A stretch of DNA of 64,000 nucleotides from Thysanoteuthis rhombus. Its lineage: Eukaryota > Mollusca > Cephalopoda > Oegopsida > Thysanoteuthidae. The translations under genes were made by a program, and so were the position numbers. A model generated the notes under the pieces. It searched no databases. It saw nothing but the letters and a program-made list of their open reading frames with translations, and was not told the origin of the DNA. The DNA lies in NCBI GenBank assembly GCA_963457665.1, contig OY735215.1:26900097-26964096 (forward strand), given 5' to 3'. This document shows, piece after piece, positions 12,201 to 23,948 of this stretch; position 1 is the stretch's first letter; every line of letters begins with the position of its first letter.

Positions 12201-15200
12201 GCTCAAGTTGAAGAAGTCAGTTCCTCTCATACAGATTTAGCTTGGTTTATGCCTTATGACAATTTGAGTGGAACACAGATCAAACAATATATGATCAATA
12301 GTCTTATCAAACCAGCTTGTATAATTTAAAACCAGGATTTAAAAAAAAAAAAAAAATGAATATGAAGTATCTTCGAATAGCTCTCCCAAAGTTATAGTAA
12401 AAACTTTCTTTTTAGAGTTGGGTTTCCAGACTTTTCTACATGGAGACACTGGTGATATTTGTGTATGTGTGTGTGTGTGTATATATATAATGTGTACTTT
12501 AGAGAGTGAGGCAGACTCGGGAGTGAAGTTTTTGGTGGTAAGGTTTATTAATCCTTATATGTCAATTCTTACATTCAGCAGGAGGCATCTAGTAGCCCTG
12601 ACAACAAAACTTACCCACAATGCATAGCCCCTGGCGGTGGACTCTGGTTCCACATGGTACATTTTAATTCCCACTCACACAACGCAAACCACTGATGATG
12701 GGAGAAATCCCGAAACATGTATGGACTATTGACATATAAGGATTAATAAACCTTACCACCAAAAACTTCACTCCCGAGTCTGTCTCACTCTCTAAAGTAC
12801 ACATTATATATATATATATATATATATGATCTAGAAGTTTTGATCTGTCTTATTTAATGAAACCAGTTCGAAAGAATTTGCCACATACATATTCAAAGCA
12901 ATATATGTATATATACCTGAAGAGTGAGGATTGCAAGTCTTATGCATTATCTTATTTTTGTATCATAATTCATCTCTATGATTATAGTAATATTGAGCTT
13001 CCACAGATATTGACTTGCCATTAAGCTTGTCAAGAATTTTTAGTCATCTTCTGGACCAAATAACACCTATTCATATGCAGTATTTAATAGTGTGACAAAG
13101 AATTTCTATCTCCTTTGTTTGGCTTTTATTTGCTCTTTTGATATCGATTAATTTTTCATCTTGTTAGTGGATTATATTCATCTCTTCCTTTGCACTAGCT
13201 GACCACCTAGATAACCTTGTTACTTTTCTGATCGTCAAAAACTGGTTCTCCTGCAGTCCTTATCTCTGCTGTGCTCAAACATGTGAATTTTTGTTTTAGG
13301 TGGTCTGGGACTGAATGCAACAAAATTTGCTCGATTAGCTGAAGCTACAGCTTTAGATGGTTCAATTGCTGTCACATTAGCTGCTCACCAGTCCATTGGA
13401 CTCAAGGTAACACTTTCTCTTCCTTTCTATTTCGTGTACTAGACATATTTTCTTTCTTTAAATGAAGTATCCTACTTTAATAAGACTCAATGTGTCAGTT
13501 GCTTCATGTTCTATTTTTTTTTTTTTTAATTCAAGATCAAATACCCTCTGGCCATCAAAGTAAGAAGCATGAGGGAGGAATAAAGTAGTTCCCAATGGGA
13601 TTTTAAGCCACACCCATATCTCAAAAGCTCATCTTTCATGGATGTCTCCTTTTAACTTGAGAGGATACTTGACTTGCGAAGTTGTGATTAAAAAGCAGCA
13701 ATAAGATGAATGAAAGACTAACAAAACAAAAAAAGAAATTACATGAATAAAACAATGAGATGAAAGTATTAGCCAACATTGATAAGGAAAATTCTCTTCA
13801 GAATTTTAGTATTTTAAGTTGTCTTTTATTATTTACCTACAATGAATTAGTATGACAATGTCTTGAACTTTTGAATTTTACTACTGAGGTGTCTTCAACA
13901 GCGAGTTGGATAGTGGTTCAAGATTATTTGTTGAAAGTGATTATCCTGGAACTGCTGAGGTGATATTTCACCAATATGTCACACAGTGACATTGATAGAG
14001 TATACAAACCTCAGGAAGAAAGTGACATTTAGCACTGAAATTTCAAGAAAAAAATATTGCTTTAGAAAGAGAAAAAAAAAAATGTTCCAGTCTCAAGTGG
14101 TTAAAGAGACATTTGTTGTCTGGTAGTCATATTATTTGGAGTTTTTTTTTTTTTTTTTTTGCATTGATGAAGCAGGTGACTAAAGAGATCTAAAAAAAAT
14201 CTTTCACTTGCATTCAAGGTGTTATGTGGAGCTTGAGATGACATCTGAGTTATTCTTGCCATCCCCTTTTTATTCTCCTTTATTCTACTCGAGCAATTTA
14301 TTATAATCCATTTCTTGTTTACTACACAATCCGTTGCCAGCCCCACATGATACAGGGCAAGATGCCTGACTTTCTCAGTTTGCCCCTGCTATTCATCTTT
14401 AACTAAGGGTTAAAGAGATGTATTCATGCCTTTCCCTAATGGAAAGTGAACGCAAACTGTCTCACCCAGAGTTTGAACTACATCCACCAATTCCATTTTC
14501 TGTGCTGCTACCTGTTGGGCCACTGCACCTCTCACTAAACAGATATGTTCACCAATTGTTATTTCCTCTCTACTCAGAAAGAGATGCTCTGTTTTGTGGT
14601 AGAATGCTAGAAGGAAAGATATATTTGATATCCTACGTTTAAAATAGCTGGAGTTTACAGAATCTGATAATAAGTCTTATAAACAGGATCTTCTTTTTTG
14701 GTCTGCCTGTTTTGATGAAGATCATTTTCAATTTCAGGGAATTTTATTATATGGAACAGAGGAACAAAAAGAGAAATATCTTCCTAAACTTGCAACTGGA
14801 GAACAATTAGCTGCATTTTGCCTTACAGAACCATCCAGGTACACATTCAGCATGTTTCTTGAAATTATTTTAGATGTAAGTTGTAGAAAGCCTACAAAAT
14901 ATTGACAGAAGACATTTTTCTTCTTTCTTTCTTTCTTCTATTTTCTTTCTTTCTTCTATTTTCTTTCTTTCTTCTATTTTCTTTCTTTCTTCTATTTTCT
15001 TTCTTTCTTCTCTTATTTTTTCTTTCTTTCTCCTCTTATATTTTCTTTCTTTCTCCTCTTATATTTTCTTTCTTTCTCCTCTTATTTCTTCTTTCTTTCT
15101 CCTCTTTTATTTCTTCTTTCTTTCTCCTCTTTTATTTCTTCTTTCTTTCTCCTCTTTTATTTCTTCTTTCTTTCTCCTCTTTTATTTCTTCTTTCTTTCT

Positions 15201-18200
15201 CCTCTTTTATTTCTTCTTTCTTTCTCCTCTTTTATTTCTTCTTTCTTTCTCCTCTTTTATTTCTTCTTTTTTTCTCCTCTTTTATTTCTTCTTTTTTTCT
15301 CCTCTTTTATTTCTTCTTTTTTTCTCCTCTTTTATTTCTTCTTTCTTTCTCCTCTTTTATTTCTTCTTTCTTTCTCCTCTTTTATTTCTTCTTTCTTTCT
15401 CCTCTTTTATTTCTTCTTTCTTTCTCCTCTTTTATTTCTTCTTTCTTTCTCCTCTTTTATTTCTTCTTTCTTTCTCCTCTTTTATTTCTTCTTTTTTTCT
15501 CCTCTTTTATTTCTTCTTTCTTTCTCCTCTTTTATTTCTTCTTTCTTTCTCCTCTTTTATTTCTTCTTTCTTTCTCCTCTTTTATTTCTTCTTTCTTTCT
15601 CCTCTTTTATTTCTTCTTTCTTTCTCCTCTTTTATTTCTTCTTTCTTTCTCCTCTTTTATTTCTTCTTTCTTTCTCCTCTTTTATTTCTTCTTTCTTTCT
15701 CCTCTTTTATTTCTTCTTTCTTTCTCCTCTTTTATTTCTTCTTTCTTTCTCCTCTTTTATTTCTTCTTTCTTTCTCCTCTTTTATTTCTTCTTTCTTTCT
15801 CCTCTTTTTTTTCTTTCTTTCTTTCTCCTCAATCAGATGCCTTATCTTTGAAGAAATAAGCTTTAAAGTATTCAGTATTCACTACCTTCATATAGCCTTT
15901 ATTCCATTCATTCTATTTATTTTCTTAATTTGCAAGTGTATACTGTTATGAACAGACAGATAAAATCACTTCCATTTATGATGTAGATAAATATCAAAAT
16001 ATTGAGAAAATTGCCATATCTTTTATCACATATTCATAACCTACAAGCATGTGTCTGTCTTGAAGTTTTATCATCTTTTATAACTTGGATTTATTTGATG
16101 GGAAAGGTTTTAGTCCTTACTATGACTACTACAGACATAATATCTTTATGTGAGTGGAAAGATTGGATTAATGAATGGTTCATTGATTGATGTACCTTTT
16201 CAAACGTTATACAAATAAGAGCCATATTCTGTCAATAACAATAATTAAATGAGCATCAATTCCTTAACCATTTACAATCTCTCTCTTCTCTTTCTGTTTC
16301 TCTTTCTGTTTCTCTTTCTTTTTCCTCTTTCTGTTTCTCTTTCTTTTTCCTCTTTCTGTTTCTCTTTCTTTTTCCTCTTTCTGTTTCTCTTTCTTTTCCC
16401 TCTTTCTGTTTCTCTTTCTTTTCCCTCTTTCTGTTTCTCTTTCTTTTCCCTCTTTCTGTTTCTCTTTCTTTTCCCTCTTTCTGTTTCTCTTTCTTTTCCC
16501 TCTTTCTGTTTCTCTTTCTTTTCCCTCTTTCTGTTTCTCTTTCTTTTCCCTCTTTCTTTTCCCTCTTTCTGTTTCTCTTTCTTTTCCCTCTTTCTGTTTC
16601 TCTTTCTTTTCCCTCTTTCTGTTTCTCTTTCTTTTCCCTCTTTCTGTTTCTCTTTCTTTTCCCTCTTTCTGTTTCTCTTTCTTTTCCCTCTTTCTGTTTC
16701 TCTTTCTTTTCCCTCTTTCTGTTTCTCTTTCTTTTCCCTCTTTCTGTTTCTCTTTCTTTTCCCTCTTTCTGTTTCTCTTTCTTTTCCCTCTTTCTGTTTC
16801 TCTTTCTTTTCCCTCTTTCTGTTTCTCTTTCTTTTCCCTCTTTCTGTTTCTCTTTCTTTTCCCTCTTTCTGTTTCTCTTTCTTTTCCCTCTTTCTGTTTC
16901 TCTTTCTTTTCCCTCTTTCTGTTTCTCTTTCTTTTCCCTCTTTCTGTTTCTCTTTCTTTTCCCTCTTTCTGTTTCCTTTTCTTATTAGCAAATATTTAGG
17001 TTCTTGGTGCAGAAATTAAAACTAAACCAGGAAGTGTGATGTCAACGGGCAGTGATGTGAAAAGCTGAAGCTTTACTTGGGTATACTGTGATCAAATGTA
17101 GCCAGTGTTGAAATTCAACCGTGATTGTTTTATTTTCACCCTCACCATTGCTCTATATATGTCATGGTTAGAGTGAATAAATGTTTTGATGTATTAGGTT
17201 CAATTGATCCTACCTATGATATTGTGGGTTATATACTTCTCTTTCGTAATAATACACTGTTCTATTGCATCTTGCTGAAAACGTCTTTGTCATAATTTTC
17301 TTTAGTGGAAGTGATGCTGCATCCATTCAGACCCGGGCTACGCTGTCAGAAGATGGAAAATTTTATTACCTGAATGGGAGCAAAATCTGGATCACAAATG
17401 GTGGTCTTGCTGAAGTTTTCACTGTTTTTGCCAGGACAGAAATCATAAACAGCAAGGTTGAGCATATTACTTTTCATTTTATTTGTTTATTTATTTATTT
17501 ATCTATTTTCTCAAAGCCAGATTTTTGTATTGGGTAGTTTGACTTGACCATTGGCTGGTGGGATATGATCAAAAATCTTGTTTTTTTTTTTTTGTTTTTT
17601 TTTTCCTTTTTTCTGGATCTTCTTAATCTGGCAGTAAATTGATAGTGATTCAAAACGATTCATAGATACCGATGTTGACAGTGAAAGTAATAATTGTCCT
17701 GAAGAGACTAATGATGTATATCATTGATAAGATGTCATGCAAAAAAATATCTTGGACTAAACTGCTTTGCTAAATTATTAACTCATTTATGCTTAGAGTG
17801 TGATTCTGGTATAAACAGAAATATGGAGTAAATAAAAGTATATTAGCATGGTAATGCAAATTCATTCGTAGTAGAAAAAAAACAACAAAAAATCAAAACA
17901 TTAAATAACCTAAAAGGAATGTTTCTTCTCACTTTCAATGTTCATGTGTACCCCCCCCTTCTTTTATTTCATCTGGCACGAATCTTATTTGTTGGAGTAC
18001 CAATAATTCCTTTGTAATGTTTTTTTTTTTTTTGTTTTCTTAGATCATTAGACAATTTAGATTGGCAACCGACATTATTTGAGGGAACGTCTAGCAAACT
18101 AAATGACACGTAGAGTGGAAATAAGTTGTCTGTTTTATCAATTTTTTTTTTTTTTCTCTGGCTATGAAAATATAATTTGTCTGATTATTCTAGTTAGATC

Positions 18201-21200
18201 AGTAAATTTTGATAGGTGTTTCCAATATTAAATGTACTTGCTCAAAAGCCACTATTGGCTGCAACTGATATTGGTGTCCCACTTGTCTTATTTATAGAAT
18301 TTATATTTACAAATAAGGGAAACTACTCTTATAATTTTTTATATACCTGGAGTTATCTTCCTTGAAAATGGTCAATTGTTATGTAGATAATATCAAGGTG
18401 GGTGTGAATGCTGGCCCTCATACTATGGACTGGAAATTATGCTTTATTCTGCAAGTTGGGGCACTTGAAGATATGTGCTATGGTGTGCCATTTCTGCTGT
18501 GTTATGGTAACAAACTGAAATTGGGTCATTATAATGTGGTATTAATCTCCTGTTCAGTCTAGAGTCAAGAGGAGGTAATGTTGTGTCTGGGCTGAAATAA
18601 TGAGCATTGATATGTATTTATCATACATTCTCTGTCTGTTGCTATATACTAAGCATAGCTTAGCTTTTTTCACGGAGATACAAGTATAGGGCGCCCAGTC
18701 ATGATCAAACTAATACTATGTAGTAGTTGTCAACTAAACTAACTTGCTAACCATTACCATGTCGTGAGGTGCCTAACATGTATACATTATTTTTGAAATC
18801 TTGCATTGTAAATTTCAGGGTGAGAAAGAAGACAAAATTACTGCCTTCATTGTGGAGAGAAATTTTGGTGGTGTCACCAATGGCAAACCTGAGGACAAAC
18901 TAGGAATTCGTGGCTCAAACAGTAAGTTTCATCTTCACTAGTTATTCCATGTGAAAAGATTCATAGATGTATCTCAATTTCTACTGGAGGGTTCTTTTCT
19001 TTTTTTTTTTTCCTTTTCTTTTTTTTTTTTTCCTTTTTTTTCCCTTTTCTTTTTTTTTTTTCCTTTTTTTTCCCTTTTTCTTTTCCTTTTTCTTTTCTTT
19101 TCCTTTTTCTTTTCTTTTCCTTTTTCTTTTCTTTTTTTCCTTTTTCTTTTCTTTTTTTCCTTTTTCTTTTCTTTTTTTCCTTTTTCTTTTCTTTTTTTCC
19201 TTTTTCTTTTCTTTTTTTCCTTTTTCTTTTCTTTTTTTCCTTTTTCTTTTCTTTTTTTCCTTTTTCTTTTCTTTTTTTCCTTTTTCTTTTCTTTTTTTCC
19301 TTTTTCTTTTCTTTTTTTCCTTTTTCTTTTCTTTTCTTCCTTTTTCTTTTTTTTCTTCCTTTTTCTTTTTTTCCTTTTTCTTTTTTTTCTTCCTTTTTCT
19401 TTTTTTTCTTCCTTTTTCTTTTTTTTTTTCCTTTTTCTTTTTTTTTTTCCTTTTTCTTTTTTTTTCCCTTTTTCTTTTTTTTACCTTACTTCTCCTTACT
19501 ACTCCTTTTTTCTTTCCTTTTTTTTCCTTTTTCTTTTTTTTTTCCTTTTTCTTTTTTTTACCTTACTTCTCCTTTCTTCTCCTTACTACTCCTCCTTTTT
19601 TCTTTCTTTTTTTGTCCTTTTTTTTCCTTTTTTCGTCCTTTTTTTTCCTTTTTTCTTTTTTTTTTCCCCACTGAATAAAGTTTGATAAATGTAGCAAACA
19701 TGTAACAAACAATTTGAGAACATTGGTCAAAAACAAATTTAACCTAAATTTGGTTATACTTGATTAGTGATGTAAATTAGGTTCCTATGTATATCTCCTA
19801 TTATCGTAGCAGTGTAAATTATTTTGACCATTAAAAAAAATTGTACATTTCAACACAAAACTTTTCAATAGTAACTGAATGGTCTCCATGTGGAAGAGTT
19901 CATTGTTTTAAAGAGTGGGTTGATGATTTTTTTTTATCTGCAAAATTATTACCTTTAAGTGTAATAGTATATTTCTACAGACAAAGAAAAATCATACTAT
20001 TCATTATATAGTCAAGTTTATCTGCACATCTTATCTGTATCTTTTTGTTACTGGAATTTTTTTTTAATGTAATTTTTGATTTGAAAAGAATTTTGAATTC
20101 ATTTTAAACCAGGTGTTTGGGACCGACAGATTTTGATGTCAATATCATGTTGACAACATTATCCACGATTTAAAATGGCTTCCCCTGTGTATGAATGATT
20201 ACATAAACCCACGTATACAGGCACAAACTTTTTTTCTTTTTTTTTTTTTTTTTTTTTTTTAAAGAAGGACTCTCCGAGAAAGATTAATAAATGTTTTTGA
20301 TATATTAATTTTTTCTTTTCTTCTTACTGAACCTGCAATTTTTAAAAGTGGATTTGAAAATCAAATTATCAAAATCGTTTCATCTTTACAGCCTGTGAAG
20401 TCTATTTTGAAAACACTCCTGTACCAATCGAAAATATTATTGGAGAAGTTGGACGAGGATTCAATGTAAATATTTCAATTTTTCTTTTTTCTTTTTCCAA
20501 ATTTTTCTTATACTTAGCAAAGGAGTTGATCCGAGTGTAGAGATTGGTCTGCCATTTAAGAGGATTATCAATATCGCCATGAGAGGCTCTTTACATAATG
20601 CCCAGCTGCTTACAGCACCTGATATTCCCTGATGGTCACCCATTTAGGTACTGACTGAGCTTGATGTTGCTTAACTTCAAATGATCGCATGAGAACCAGT
20701 ATGCCCATGTGATTTGGCCATATCTTCTATTTCTATTGTCTTTATCAAAATGTTCCTTTTTATCTAGTCCACTAAATCTTTTCTATTATCTTAGTTTACT
20801 ATTCTTGGTTTGAAGATCTGATATGGTGAAGCTATATATACTCTGTCATATTTGATATTTATACTTCATTATTTTATTACGGAGTGTTGAGAAAAGTCTT
20901 GTTTTTAATAAAATTATTTCAACAATCTCTTTATTGACTTTTTCACTGTTTTAGAACTAACCATTAAATTCGTGATTGAGTAAAAGTAATCATTTTTTGG
21001 ATGATTGGGGGAAAAATTGCAATTATTTCTAATAAATGGTAGATCACCACTCAATTTATCATAAATACAAATGGTTTGATTCCTTTTTGGTCCAATAATG
21101 CAAATCTTGTTAGTGCTGATTTGGTAGAATTTCTGACTTGAAATCTGTAAATATTATCATTGTTGCAGTAATCTTAAACCGGTTCAAGCAAAGCTTTTTT

Positions 21201-23916
21201 ATTCTAACGTGTATGGAGATAAATATTTTTTTTTTTTTTTTTTCTTTCAAGGTGGCTGTGAACATCCTTAACAGTGGGCGCTTCTCAATGGGAAGTTCAA
21301 ACTCTGGAGTTTTAAAGAAACTCTTAGGTAAGCCCCCTGTTTTCAACCCTTTGAGCTAGGAAGCCGACAATAATATCTCACTACAATTGGTGAAATGTGT
21401 GCGCCCGCTGGGATTACCTGACAACTGGCCTTTGTATGAAGTTGAAATTTGCCAGGTATATTACTCAGCACAGAAGGCATTGCAGTTTACAGTTTGAAGT
21501 AGTTTCAGTGGTTCTCGAGAAATCTAATAAAAATGAATGTATCTCTAACTCTAACTTCAACTTCATGTTGGCTATTAAACGAAAAGTTTAGTCTCTATAA
21601 TATATCTCCCTTGACTAATGCTCTTTTCTAATGGTTACACGCAAATATTTCATTCAAAATAATTATGAATACATGCCCTAAAGGGTGTAGTAAATTGCTG
21701 TCAAAAAATTAATTAACTAGATGTAATAAACATTGCTTGAGTTTCGTTCGAGTGAAGGTATGTTGAAAAATATTTTACCTATGCAGTATGAGCTGTTTGA
21801 CTGAATCTGATTTTTGCTTCTTGAATATTTTGTTTTTGAGAAAAAAGTAACTTTCATAGAGGAAGCAAATGAATTAGCTCTAAAGTGAATGATTGATTTA
21901 CAATTCATGTATGATATATAAAAAGACAACCTGTGTTCAATTTACAGTGTAAATAGTACAGAAGAAAAGTACTTTTTCATACTCTCTATGTATATTCCTC
22001 CAATCAAATCTCTCCTTCCCCTCTTTGATATTGATGCACCATTTCATTCTATGACTATAATATGAATTGACTGAAATGTTGTCAGCATCAAAGATTGGAA
22101 GAAGAGATTAGATATGTCCTTACAAAAGCTGTATGTTGATGACTTTTCTTGAAGTTATAGGCAACCATATTCTTTCTTGCTCTCGGTTCTTTTTTTTTTT
22201 CCCCCCATTTAAAAAAATACCTTTCCTTTGAAACTGAGCTGATTAAGGAAAATCTCACTATTGTTAATTATAAATTTTATAGCAACATTAATATGAGAAT
22301 CCATGAAGGAACAATTCTATATTTTGTATTATTAGATATTTCAATTTCATAACCATTAATAATGAAAACGAATCCTCAATAAACCTTTAGAAAAGGGCAA
22401 AATCAAACACAGAAACTAAACACAATCTGAATATTGCATTTTGTTTTTTCTCCTCCACTATTGGTTCCATAGCAACAAAGTCAATTGATGATGTCGCACT
22501 TCATGAAAGATGCTTTTAAAGTGATTAATTTAGCAAAAAATTACATTGTAAACTGTATCCCCCTCCCCATGATACCTATTTTGGTGTGGTTATTTTCAAA
22601 AACAAATTTGGTAAAAACCTTACCCCGGGTCACACTGGTACACCCAAAATTTCATGTGTTCATGTTGTGTTGTTCTTGTGGTAGGCTGTCATGGACAGAA
22701 ATATGGTTAATTATAAGATAACATTTATAACAGACTGCACAGCATAATATCTGGCTCCCTCCATGCATGCACCTTTTGAAAAGGCACTGCACTAGTTTAT
22801 TATTATTAACCAAAGCTTGGTGCTGGGTGATCTATCCACCAGGCATGTAACCTTGAGTTGTGTGTGGCTACTCCACAATCAAAAGACCATGTGTCGTGAA
22901 TTGTCAAATAAATCTCAGATTTATTTATTTCATCTTCTGCATCTTTGTTTGATCTCCGGAAGTTTATATCATTGAATTAGAATTGTGACTTGTTGGAAAA
23001 TGCCAGGAAATATTACATGCCTTCTCATTGAAAAGATTTTTTCTTTATTCTTGTAGGAGAAATTGTGCAACATACAATCACTCGTTCCCAATTTGGAAGG
23101 AAACTTCATGAGTTTAGCCTCATCAAGGTAATCTAAATTTCTCTGTAGTTTTTATTTCAATGTCTTCCTTCATACTGCTGTCTCTATCATAGCATCTAGA
23201 CAATAATTCAGAATTGAACTGGTTTGAAAGTCTTCTGATATCACTTGTGATTTCTATGTTCGTAACTCTAATACAACAAAAACGGCACATACCAAAAATT
23301 TTGTGAGTACAATACTGTTAAAATGTTCTAACTTGGAAAATGAAGCAATTTCCAGCTTTTTGATATTAGCGTGAAGTTTGTATTCACACTGAGATCGATC
23401 ATCGATATTAGAATGACCGAATTTTTCAAGGGAGGTAACTTCAGATATAACGAATGCTAATTATAGAGTAATTCCCCTTATTTATTTGCAAAAATTATGG
23501 TTTAAACGAGTGACTTGATTATCAACTTGATGGCGTGAGTAGAAAAGATTCGTTATTTTCTCTTCTTGAATAATGTAGATAATATAAAACTGTGTACAGT
23601 TTTATATTGACACAATTATTGAAGATTTAGGAGTGGAAGAAAAACAACAAAATTGTCAGAATTTCATTTACTGGTTAACAATCTTTCAGGTAGTAAGATT
23701 TTACTTCAATGAATACGTCTGCTTGAAAATCCTATTGTTTTTTGTCGCTAATGCTGTGAAAAAGATCTCAAGAACTTGGAAGGAAAATGATGTAAAGAAC
23801 CTTTCTTGAAACCTGCTTCTTGGGCAGATGAGTATTTAAGAAAAATGATTTTTCTTGAAGAGAAGATTTGCTTTTCATTATTATTAATTTCTGATCACTA
23901 TTTACCTCCATCTTAA

Positions 23917-23948
<32 letters not shown>

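Noticed and set aside
14902..15951. Plus-strand open frame of about 350 codons rich in Ser, Phe and Leu
   Set aside because: It is made by the homopyrimidine minisatellite, where no stop codon can arise. It lies inside ACAD9 intron 5.
16249..17019. Long open frames on both strands, the minus one a Lys/Arg/Glu repeat protein
   Set aside because: Both come from the 25-bp array. Opposite-strand frames of equal length are the sign of low-complexity DNA, not genes.
18951..19685. Phe-rich open frames in two plus-strand frames
   Set aside because: Artefact of the T/C-only array in intron 7.
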